Source: Flavobacterium suaedae (GTDB taxonomy: Bacteria; Bacteroidota; Bacteroidia; Flavobacteriales; Flavobacteriaceae). From it: a DNA stretch of 64,000 nt. Each line of letters starts with the position of its first letter. Positions within the stretch are counted from its first letter, which is position 1. This document shows, piece after piece, positions 43,480 through 50,904 of this stretch. Where the stretch lies: contig NZ_BMJE01000002.1 of NCBI RefSeq assembly GCF_014642915.1, positions 434,001 to 498,000 on the forward strand, written 5' to 3'. A program made the position numbers and the translations under genes. The notes under the pieces are model-generated. The model did no database searches and was not told the DNA's origin. It worked only from the letters and a program-made list of their open reading frames with translations.

Positions 43480-44607
43480 CTATGGTTTTTCAGGCTGACG
43501 TAAAACTCTTAATACAGTTACTACATTTAAAACAAGCAATGGTAGTATAATCACCAAGTGAGGTTTATTCAGCATAAATACCACATAAACTAGTAATGAT
43601 AGAAAGTATAAGTAAGTAAATAGACTTATTATTTTTTTATTTCTGCCAAAACTAAGTAATCCTAAAATTAAAAATATTGGGTTTACTAATAAAGCATTAT
43701 AGTTTTGTGTTAGTTCTGAGTGGTATGAGAATAAGCCTATTACACAAAAGAAAACGCCAATAAATCCAACTAGTAATAAATAAGTGATACGTACAATTTT
43801 ATGTTTAGTAAGAAATAATAATAAGACTGTAACTAATATAAAGCTGTAAAAACTATTCCAAAATGAAAATGGAACTTCTTTATCCTTCCCTTGATATACT
43901 GTTTTAATGGGCTCAGATAGTGGTTTATCATTAATTACAGTATTGCTAACCCCTTCCATTAATTCGTTAGGTAAAAATAGCTTGTCGGCTGTTTTATCTG
44001 TTTTATAGCCAAACATTAAGTTTATACCTAGTTTTTCATAGAAATGACCATCTAAATAGTTGTATAATATTTCCCGGTTAGTCATTCCTTTATCTGACGT
44101 TTCCATAGATATATCGCCATCTATATTATCAGCAATAATATCAGCCACCATAGTGGTGCAATTCCTGTCAATAAACTTATAAGTATAAAAGCGTCTGTCG
44201 GAAGATAATATGGCATTAAGTTCGTTAGCAATACCTTGCTTTTGCGACTGACTTAAATTAAGCTCTTGCTCATAAACAGTTCTTTGGTAATATTCATATT
44301 CGTATATAAAATCTCTGTAGGATGCTACAGATACATAGTATTGTAAATCGCCCTTAACAAACTTTAAATAAAAGTTTGGAGTGCTAAAATCAAATGTGCC
44401 AAAGTTGTAAACAGTGTCTATTCCTCTTAAAGGGTCATATACCCTTATCGCAGTATGACCAAAAGTAGCATAAAGTTCCTCTCCTGTACCACAAGTTAAT
44501 AAAGAAACAGAAGCCCTGTCAGATAATGGAATTTGTTGTGCTTGTAATTTCTGGAAGGGTAATAACAGGCAAAATAATAGTAGTGTTAGTAATTTTTGGC
44601 TTTGCAT
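43480..44607 (-). CDS. DUF4105 membrane protein with Lnb-like N-terminal domain
   Basis: The product is 375 residues. A signal peptide (about 1-23) is followed by the Lnb-type/DUF4105 periplasmic domain. Its hallmarks are VSLLTCGTGEELYATFGHTAIRV, VYNFGTFDF and FIDRNCTTMVADII (the Cys in RNC-T-T). Four or five C-terminal membrane helices span residues ~245-365. Lnb proteins N-acylate lipoproteins by moving a chain from phospholipid, using a thiol-type active site in this domain. Whether this homologue does so is not shown. It starts 15 bases after the PorV/PorQ-type gene, probably in one transcript. Confidence 0.78.
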   Translation of the reverse strand: MQSQKLLTLLLFCLLLPFQKLQAQQIPLSDRASVSLLTCGTGEELYATFGHTAIRVYDPLRGIDTVYNFGTFDFSTPNFYLKFVKGDLQYYVSVASYRDFIYEYEYYQRTVYEQELNLSQSQKQGIANELNAILSSDRRFYTYKFIDRNCTTMVADIIADNIDGDISMETSDKGMTNREILYNYLDGHFYEKLGINLMFGYKTDKTADKLFLPNELMEGVSNTVINDKPLSEPIKTVYQGKDKEVPFSFWNSFYSFILVTVLLLFLTKHKIVRITYLLLVGFIGVFFCVIGLFSYHSELTQNYNALLVNPIFLILGLLSFGRNKKIISLFTYLYFLSLLVYVVFMLNKPHLVIILPLLVLNVVTVLRVLRQPEKP

Positions 44608-44621
44608 CGGGTAATAATTTT

Positions 44622-45722
44622 TTACCGGATAAAGGTACCTAAATCTACTTTAAGTGAAAAGATATTTGAATATAACGCAACACTTTGGTCACCAATATCG
44701 GTAAGGGCATAATCCACTGCTATACCTTTGTATTTAAAGCCTAGTCCTATATTAGGCTGAAAACCTATTTTCTTGGTATTATCAATTTGTTCTACATTTT
44801 GGAAATTGCCGACACCGCCCCTAACAAAAACAAGGTCTATATAACCAAACTCAAAACCTAGAGCAGGGTCTATACTAACAATGTCAGATGAAATAATATC
44901 ATTTGTTTTTGCAAAACGCATGTTTAAGTTAGCAGCAGCTAAAATACTGTAGTCATAATGTATAACAAACTTTTTAGCAAAACCAAGCTGAGCTTTTGGT
45001 AGAGTAATTTCAGTAGTTTCCGGTAGGTCTTGATTTTCTCCCGGTACAGCATCACTTATAGTAGCAAATTCATCTTCGTTAATATTCCATACATTATAAG
45101 TAGTAGTAATATCTCTTAGCATTAAACCCACCTTCCAGTCATTTCGGGTTTCATACTGTATGCCAATATCAAAACCAAAACCCCAAGAGTTGGCAAACTC
45201 ACCAATTACACGGCGTATAACTTTTGCATTTACACCATAATTAAGTCCGTCAAGCGGAAGTGAGCGTGCATAAGATACCGTTACACCATAATCAGCTGCT
45301 GAGAATAAACTGATACGGTTATAATCTATATTACCCTCGCTATCTATAAGTTGAGTAGTATTTAATATATCATCTACACCAAAGCGGATTACAGAAACTC
45401 CAAATGCTGAGCGGTCATCAATAGGCATAGCAAAGCCTGCATAGTCGTACTGTGCTATATTAGCAAAATAACTCGCGTGCATTAAGGCAACTTGTTGGTC
45501 TTCTACTTTAAGAAGCCCGGCAGGATTCCAGTATCCTGAGTTTACATCTGCTGTTTGGGCAGTAACTGCATTGCTCATACCGAGAGCTGCTGCATCAACA
45601 CCTATATTCATAAACTCATTAGAGTACTTTCTAATAGCTTGACTATAAGTTAGCGTGAATGTTAAAATGAATAAAACTGAAAATAACTTTTTCAAAGCGT
45701 TTAATTTGTGCAAATATTGCAT
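44622..45722 (-). CDS. PorV/PorQ family outer-membrane protein
   Basis: The product is 366 residues from the ATG at 45722; an upstream ATG at 45752 would add ten residues before the signal peptide and is less likely. After the signal (cut near TYSQA) comes the family pattern FMNIGVDAAALGMSNAVTA and NSGYWNPAGLL, followed by alternating amphipathic strands with aromatic ends, a FadL-like barrel. The family includes PorV and PorQ of the type IX secretion system, which shuttle cargo to the sortase PorU. This one cannot be assigned to either; it may be a more general PorV/PorQ relative. Confidence 0.75.
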   Translation of the reverse strand: MQYLHKLNALKKLFSVLFILTFTLTYSQAIRKYSNEFMNIGVDAAALGMSNAVTAQTADVNSGYWNPAGLLKVEDQQVALMHASYFANIAQYDYAGFAMPIDDRSAFGVSVIRFGVDDILNTTQLIDSEGNIDYNRISLFSAADYGVTVSYARSLPLDGLNYGVNAKVIRRVIGEFANSWGFGFDIGIQYETRNDWKVGLMLRDITTTYNVWNINEDEFATISDAVPGENQDLPETTEITLPKAQLGFAKKFVIHYDYSILAAANLNMRFAKTNDIISSDIVSIDPALGFEFGYIDLVFVRGGVGNFQNVEQIDNTKKIGFQPNIGLGFKYKGIAVDYALTDIGDQSVALYSNIFSLKVDLGTFIR

Positions 45723-45766
45723 AAAAATCTTAATTACTAAACTCCATTTCAATTAACTTATTGTGT

Positions 45767-45774
45767 TAACTTTG
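45767..45774 (+). promoter_or_regulatory. -7 element for the phosphatidylserine synthase gene
   Basis: TAACTTTG fits TAnnTTTG, 22 bases before the ATG at 45797, in the short divergent gap. No TTG is found at the -33 spacing. Confidence 0.45.
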
Positions 45775-45796
45775 GGCTTACTAAATTTAGAAGTCA

Positions 45797-46546
45797 ATGG
45801 CTGTAAAGAAATATATTCCTAATTTATTTACATTACTTAACCTTTTTTCGGGGCTTATAGCACTTGTCTATGCTTTTCACAGCGATTTTAAAATGGCTTT
45901 TGTGTGGGTTTGTGCCGGTATTTTCTTTGATTTTTGGGATGGCTTTTTAGCACGTATTTTAAAAGCACAAAGTCCTGTAGGTTTACAACTGGACTCGTTA
46001 GCAGATATGGTAACCAGCGGTGTTGTGCCGGGTGTTGTTGTGTATAAGCTCCTATCTATTTCATACGGTATAAGCAGAAGTATGGATTTAGGAAATGACT
46101 TGTTATTGAGATATGTACCTTATTTAGGCTTTGTAATTACACTGGCTTCGTGTTACAGGTTAGCAAAGTTTAATGTAGACACCCGCCAAACGGAATCGTT
46201 TATAGGTTTACCAACACCTGCAAATGCATTATTTATATTAAGTATACCGTTAGTATTAGAGCAGTATTACCCTAGTGGATTTATTTTTGAGACATTAGCG
46301 AATCCTTATGTGTTAATTGGTATTTCTTTTTTAAGTGCATATCTTTTAAATGCTGAGATACCGCTTTTTTCGCTAAAAGTAAAATCATTCGAATTTAATA
46401 AAATAAAACTGCAAGTATTCTTTTTACTGTTATGTATAGTGCTAATTGTTTTCCTGAAATATCTTGGGGTAACACTTAGTATTTTAAGTTATATAATACT
46501 TTCTGTAATTAATAATAGCCTCGCTAAAAAAGAAGCTAAAGTATAA
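45797..46546 (+). CDS. pssA: CDP-diacylglycerol-serine O-phosphatidyltransferase
   Basis: The product is 249 residues with about seven membrane helices. The CDP-alcohol phosphotransferase motif D-G-x2-A-R-x8-G-x3-D-x3-D is complete in DFWDGFLARILKAQSPVGLQ followed by LDSLADM. The N-terminal IPNLFTLLNLFSGLIALVYA is typical of the PssA branch. It makes phosphatidylserine, the precursor of phosphatidylethanolamine, at the inner membrane. The stop codon overlaps the start of the GH25 gene by one base. Confidence 0.9.
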   Translation: MAVKKYIPNLFTLLNLFSGLIALVYAFHSDFKMAFVWVCAGIFFDFWDGFLARILKAQSPVGLQLDSLADMVTSGVVPGVVVYKLLSISYGISRSMDLGNDLLLRYVPYLGFVITLASCYRLAKFNVDTRQTESFIGLPTPANALFILSIPLVLEQYYPSGFIFETLANPYVLIGISFLSAYLLNAEIPLFSLKVKSFEFNKIKLQVFFLLLCIVLIVFLKYLGVTLSILSYIILSVINNSLAKKEAKV

Positions 46547-47424
46547 TGCCACCTGCATCTAAAAAGAAAAATATAACCAAACCAAGAGTAACCCAACGCA
46601 AGAAAGTAAAGAAAGAAACTTCTGTTTGGGTAAAAATAAAGTATTGGCTTATTTTTCTTTTTGTAGCAACTTCAATAGTGCTGGGGTATACATATAGGCA
46701 TGGTATTTTATATTATTTAGGCTTTAAACCCTTACATGCCGAGACACTAACTAAAGAAGAGCGCAAACTGGCAGACCTCCGCATATATGAAATAGTAGGA
46801 AGACATAAGGATAAAGTTTTTGGTTTGGATATCTCCGAATATCAAGGGAAAATAAACTGGCAGGATTTACAAAAAGCAGAGGAGGAGTTCCCGCTACATT
46901 TTATATTCATACGTGCTACGGCAGGTAATGACAGGACTGACCTACAGTTTAAAAATAACTGGAGAAAAGCAAAAGCCAATGGATATATAAGAGGGGCTTA
47001 TCATTATTACCGTCCTGATGAAAACTCACTGGAGCAAGCTGAAAGATTTATTAAAACGGTAAAACTTCAAAAAGGAGATTTACCACCTGTACTGGATATC
47101 GAGAAACTACCGAGAGACCAAACTCTTGAGAGTTTAAAGCTGGGGTTACAACGTTGGTTAAGTAGGGTGGAGTCACATTACGGCATTGAACCTATTATAT
47201 ATAGTGGAGAAAGCTATTATACCGACTTTTTAAAAGCCGAGTTTAGTGGGTATAAACTATGGGTAGCCAACTATAGTGTTTTTGGAGAAAAGATTAAAAG
47301 CGACTGGCATTTTTGGCAGTTTACTGATAAAGCTCAAATAAAAGGTATAGAAGGAAATGTAGATGTTAATATCTATAATGGCAGTTTGGAAGAGTTGATG
47401 AGAGAAATTATATCTGAAAAATAA
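46546..47424 (+). CDS. Membrane-anchored GH25 lysozyme-like muramidase
   Basis: The product is 292 residues. A basic N-terminus and a single membrane helix (about 31-52) anchor the enzyme. The GH25 barrel begins VFGLDISEYQGKINWQDL. FIFIRATAGNDRTDLQF, GAYHYYRPDEN, PPVLDIEKLP (catalytic Asp-x-Glu) and WHFWQFTDKAQIKG complete the family pattern. It should cleave the N-acetylmuramic acid bond in peptidoglycan from the periplasmic side. It overlaps pssA by one base and is likely co-transcribed. No cell-wall-binding repeats are present. Confidence 0.92.
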   Translation: MPPASKKKNITKPRVTQRKKVKKETSVWVKIKYWLIFLFVATSIVLGYTYRHGILYYLGFKPLHAETLTKEERKLADLRIYEIVGRHKDKVFGLDISEYQGKINWQDLQKAEEEFPLHFIFIRATAGNDRTDLQFKNNWRKAKANGYIRGAYHYYRPDENSLEQAERFIKTVKLQKGDLPPVLDIEKLPRDQTLESLKLGLQRWLSRVESHYGIEPIIYSGESYYTDFLKAEFSGYKLWVANYSVFGEKIKSDWHFWQFTDKAQIKGIEGNVDVNIYNGSLEELMREIISEK

Positions 47425-47484
47425 ATAGTGTATAAACCTAATTGCTCAATTCTTTTTTTAATTTAGGACTCTAAATAAATATAT

Positions 47485-47856
47485 ATGAATAAAATTTTAT
47501 TTTTCTTCTTAGCCTGTATTCTTTTAGGTTGTGCCTCTTCAGGTACTGCAACATCAAAAGTGGCTGATGATTATGGTTATTCTGAAAGTAATCCTATTAA
47601 AGTTGGAGGCTTTTCCAATGGTCCTGCTAATGAAAGAGCGTACTTACAAAGATTAAGAACAGTAGACGGTAAGTCAATTTCTTTTGAAAGGCGAGGTAGT
47701 TGTTGTATGTTCGAAACTAAAAGCTCTCCTTTTGGCGGAGGTATGCTTGATATATATGAAATTAAAGTAAAAGGAGATACGGTTAAGAAAATATTATACT
47801 TAAATATGTATGATAAGGGTAAACTATATGCTCCTAAAGGTTTTGTTTTAAAATAA
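47485..47856 (+). CDS. Small lipoprotein, conserved, function unknown
   Basis: The product is 123 residues with a lipoprotein signal (FFLACILLGCASSG, Cys16). The mature part has a conserved-looking core: NPIKVGGFSNGPANERAYLQ, SFERRGSCCMFETKSSP, then DIYEIKVKGDT and ILYLNMYDKGKLYAPKGF. The adjacent Cys pair in RRGSCC is notable for a periplasmic lipoprotein. Homologues in databases are sometimes labelled 2-dehydro-3-deoxyphosphooctonate aldolase; nothing in the sequence supports that (no TIM barrel, far too short). It ends five bases from the convergent lptB gene. Confidence 0.72.
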   Translation: MNKILFFFLACILLGCASSGTATSKVADDYGYSESNPIKVGGFSNGPANERAYLQRLRTVDGKSISFERRGSCCMFETKSSPFGGGMLDIYEIKVKGDTVKKILYLNMYDKGKLYAPKGFVLK

Positions 47857-47860
47857 CGAA

Positions 47861-48646
47861 TTAGAAGGTTTCCTCGTCTGGTATTTCAGGCGAGTCAATC
47901 TTTTGCTGGAAGTCCAGTTTCTTTTTACGTAACTCAAAGTTTTGCCCTAAGTACACTTTACGTACCATTTCGTCCTGTACCAGTTCCTCCGGTACACCGG
48001 CTTTTAATATACCACCTTCAAACATAAGGTAGGTTTTATCGGTAATGGCAAGTGTTTCCTGTACGTTGTGGTCTGTTATAAGTATACCTATATTTTTGTT
48101 TTTAAGCTGGGCTACAATACGCTGAATATCCTCAACCGCTACAGGGTCAACCCCCGCGAAAGGTTCATCAAGCAGAATAAATTTAGGGTCTGTAGCAAGA
48201 GCACGTGCTATCTCGGTACGTCTACGCTCACCACCGGATAAAAGGTCACCTCGGTTGGTGCGTATATGTTGTAGTGAAAATTCATCAATAAGCGATTCCA
48301 TTTTAGCTTCCTGCTCTTGTTTAGAGAGTTTAGTAAGCTGTAGTACACTCATTATATTATCCTCAATACTTAACTTTCTAAAAACAGATGCTTCCTGAGC
48401 AAGATAACCAATACCGTGTTGTGCCCTTTTATACATAGGGAAATCGGTAATCTCCATGTTGTCAAGGTAAATTTTGCCGCTGTTAGGTTTTACTAAACCT
48501 ACAATCATGTAAAAAGAGGTGGTTTTACCCGCACCGTTAGGACCCAAAAGCCCTACAATTTCCCCTTGCTTAACCTCAACAGAGATGCCTTTTACTACGC
48601 TACGACCTTTATATTTCTTTATTAAATTATCTGCTCTTAAAATCAT
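47861..48646 (-). CDS. lptB: LPS export ABC transporter ATPase LptB
   Basis: The product is 261 residues. Walker A GLLGPNGAGKTTSFYMIVGL, Q-loop IGYLAQEASVFRKLS, signature LLSGGERRRTEIARALA, Walker B KFILLDEPFAGVDPVAVEDI and the switch His in ILITDHNVQETLAI are all present. The LSGGERRR form with ARALA separates LptB from other small ABC ATPases. It powers extraction of LPS from the inner membrane with LptF/G. A C-terminal extension of about 20 residues is charged. It is last in the kdsD-tatC-AhpD-like-lptB operon. Confidence 0.95.
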   Translation of the reverse strand: MILRADNLIKKYKGRSVVKGISVEVKQGEIVGLLGPNGAGKTTSFYMIVGLVKPNSGKIYLDNMEITDFPMYKRAQHGIGYLAQEASVFRKLSIEDNIMSVLQLTKLSKQEQEAKMESLIDEFSLQHIRTNRGDLLSGGERRRTEIARALATDPKFILLDEPFAGVDPVAVEDIQRIVAQLKNKNIGILITDHNVQETLAITDKTYLMFEGGILKAGVPEELVQDEMVRKVYLGQNFELRKKKLDFQQKIDSPEIPDEETF

Positions 48647-48663
48647 GTTTTTTCTTTTTGTTG

Positions 48664-49023
48664 CTATTCGCTTTTTGCAGCATTAGCTTCCAGTGCTTCC
48701 CAAAACTCGTATGCTCTTCTCAGGTGTGGTATTACAATAGTACCGCCCACAAGCGTTGCAATACTTAGTGCTTCCATAACCTGTTCCTTGCTTAAACCTT
48801 GCTTGTAGCAGGTTTCCATGTGATATTTTACACAATCATCACAACGTAATACTGCCGATGCTACTAAACCAAGCAGCTCTTTAGTTTTTACGTCAAGAGC
48901 ACCCTCTGCATAAGCATTAGTATCAAGGTTAAAGATACGTTTTATAACCTTATTATTATCTGCCAGTAATTTTTCGTTCATTTTCTGCCGGTAGTCGTTA
49001 AACTCCTGTACTGCATCAGCCAT
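48664..49023 (-). CDS. Carboxymuconolactone decarboxylase-family (AhpD-like) protein
   Basis: The product is 119 residues, all-helical. The redox pair C-x2-C is in RCDDCVKYHMETCYKQG with the His following, as in AhpD alkylhydroperoxidase-like proteins. EALSIATLVGGTIVIPHLRRA closes the fold. It may reduce peroxides or act as a thiol-disulfide protein; the family label is historical. It lies two bases after tatC and 17 before lptB in the same operon. Confidence 0.88.
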   Translation of the reverse strand: MADAVQEFNDYRQKMNEKLLADNNKVIKRIFNLDTNAYAEGALDVKTKELLGLVASAVLRCDDCVKYHMETCYKQGLSKEQVMEALSIATLVGGTIVIPHLRRAYEFWEALEANAAKSE

Positions 49024-49025
49024 AA

Positions 49026-49844
49026 TTATTCTGTTTTAGCTTTTCTGTTCATTCTCGCAGAAATAAGAATACTTATTTCATATAATATTACCAATGGTAT
49101 TGTTACTATTGCCTGGCTTACAATATCCGGAGGTGTTACAATAGCCGATATAATTAGCATAGCTACATAAGCATAACGCCTGTATGTTCGTAATGTTGTA
49201 GCAGTAACAAGCCCTATTTTAGACAGGAAGAATATTATAATAGGTAACTCAAAAACCAAACCACAGGAAATCGCAGTTGTTTTAATAACACTGAGGTAAG
49301 AGTTTAAGTCAATATCATTTTTAACTACATCACTAATGTTGTAATTACCTAAAAAATTTAGCGATAAAGGCATAATTACATAGTACCCGAATACTACCCC
49401 CATAAAGAATAGTAGTGAAGTGAAAATTATAAATGAAACAGCATATTTTCTTTCTTTTTCATATAGTGCGGGACTTATAAACTTCCAAAACTCCCAAAGT
49501 ATAAAGGGGAAGGCAAGAATAAAACCTACTGTTAAGGCTGTCCATAAATCGGTGCTGAACTGCCCGTCCAGCGTGCGGCTTTGTATTTCAAACGGAAGTT
49601 CTTCCATACAAAAGCTCTTATCGAAATCATACTTATTGGCAAGATCACAAAAAAACTGATAGGTGATAAAATCGCCTCTTTTCGGAGCAAATATAATTTC
49701 ATCAAAAATAAAATCGCTGAAAGTAAAGGCTATACCGGCACATATTATAATTGCTATAGTACTGCGTACCAGTAACCATCTTAGCTCTTCTAAGTGATCC
49801 ATAAAGGACATTTCCCCCGGACCTTTTTTTGTTTTCTTTGCCAT
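49026..49844 (-). CDS. tatC: Sec-independent protein translocase TatC
   Basis: The product is 272 residues with six membrane helices. The conserved cytoplasmic N-terminus MSFMDHLEELRWLLVRS and the first loop with Phe and Pro residues (GFILAFPFILWEFWKFISPALY) are the TatC hallmarks. LFFMGVVFGYYVIMPLSLNF and SAIVTPPDIVSQ follow. It is the twin-arginine receptor subunit, exporting folded proteins across the inner membrane. No tatA/B gene is in the window. It starts five bases after kdsD. Confidence 0.96.
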   Translation of the reverse strand: MAKKTKKGPGEMSFMDHLEELRWLLVRSTIAIIICAGIAFTFSDFIFDEIIFAPKRGDFITYQFFCDLANKYDFDKSFCMEELPFEIQSRTLDGQFSTDLWTALTVGFILAFPFILWEFWKFISPALYEKERKYAVSFIIFTSLLFFMGVVFGYYVIMPLSLNFLGNYNISDVVKNDIDLNSYLSVIKTTAISCGLVFELPIIIFFLSKIGLVTATTLRTYRRYAYVAMLIISAIVTPPDIVSQAIVTIPLVILYEISILISARMNRKAKTE

Positions 49845-49849
49845 TTAGT

Positions 49850-50815
49850 TTATATAATTCCTTCTTTTAAAATATCGTGTAGGTGCAGTACTCCTTTGTA
49901 TTCTCCCTCATCAGCCACTACAAGCTGAGTGATTGAAAAGTTTTCCATACGGTTAAGAGCATCTACAGCCATATCGGTAGTTTTTATTGTTTTAGGGTTT
50001 TTGGTCATAATATCCGCAGCGGTTACACCCGCTATATTATCGCGGTCGTTAAGCATACGGCGTATATCTCCATCTGTAATAATACCCACAATTTTATTAT
50101 TTTCCAAAACTGCTGTTACCCCAAGCCTTTTTTCTGATATTTCTACAATAGCTTTTTTAATGCTGCAATCAGGGCTAACCTGAGGTTTGTGTGTATCATC
50201 AAGCATATCGCCTACGCGTAATAATAACTTTTTACCTAATGCACCACCAGGGTGATACTTAGCAAAATCTTCCCCTTTAAAGTTGCGTACTTCCATAAGG
50301 CATACTGCAAGTGCGTCACCCAATACCAGTTGAGCAGTTGTACTGTCAGTAGGAGCCAGGTTGTTAGGGCACGACTCTTTTTCTACATACGCATGTAATA
50401 TGTAATCAGATTCTTTACCTAAAAAAGAGTTTTTATTGGCGGTCATACCTACTAGTATATTACCGAAACGCTTTAAAAGCGGAACAAGTACTTTTATTTC
50501 AGGGCTGTTACCACTTTTAGAGATACAAATAACGACATCATCAGGTTGTACCATGCCTAAATCACCATGAATTGCCTCGGCGGCATGTAAAAATAAAGAA
50601 GGTGTTCCTGTAGAGTTAAGTGTAGCTACAATTTTAGATGCTATTATAGCACTTTTGCCTATGCCGGTAACCACTACACGCCCTTTGCAGTTATAAATTA
50701 GTTCTGTAGCTTTGGCAAAGTCATCTGTAAGATATTGCGCTAAGCTGGCAATACTCTCACTTTCAGATAATATTGTTTTCTTGGCAGATGCCAGTATTGA
50801 TGCTGTATTTGTCAA
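49850..50815 (-). CDS. kdsD: Arabinose-5-phosphate isomerase, KpsF/GutQ family
   Basis: The product is 321 residues. A SIS domain (VVTGIGKSAIIASKIVATLN, FLHAAEAIHGDLGMV, CISKSGNSPEIKVLV) is followed by two CBS domains (KIVGIITDGDIRRML in the first). It converts ribulose-5-phosphate to arabinose-5-phosphate, the first step to Kdo for LPS. The start is a TTG at 50815; an in-frame stop lies just upstream and no ATG occurs near the N-terminus. It heads the minus-strand operon ending in lptB, which ties Kdo supply to LPS export. Confidence 0.92.
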   Translation of the reverse strand: MTNTASILASAKKTILSESESIASLAQYLTDDFAKATELIYNCKGRVVVTGIGKSAIIASKIVATLNSTGTPSLFLHAAEAIHGDLGMVQPDDVVICISKSGNSPEIKVLVPLLKRFGNILVGMTANKNSFLGKESDYILHAYVEKESCPNNLAPTDSTTAQLVLGDALAVCLMEVRNFKGEDFAKYHPGGALGKKLLLRVGDMLDDTHKPQVSPDCSIKKAIVEISEKRLGVTAVLENNKIVGIITDGDIRRMLNDRDNIAGVTAADIMTKNPKTIKTTDMAVDALNRMENFSITQLVVADEGEYKGVLHLHDILKEGII

Positions 50816-50836
50816 ACTTTGTTACTATTTAAAAAG

Positions 50837-50866
50837 TTGTGAATATTAAAGATTTTTGTATCTTTA
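50837..50866 (+). promoter_or_regulatory. recQ promoter
   Basis: TTG at 50837-50839, a 19-base spacer and TATCTTTA at 50859-50866 fit the Bacteroidota promoter with one mismatch (final A for G). The predicted start is near 50872, about 30 bases before the recQ ATG. Confidence 0.6.
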
Positions 50867-50904
50867 GGTTCTGCAAATTTATGTAAATTACGATATAATA
50901 AATA

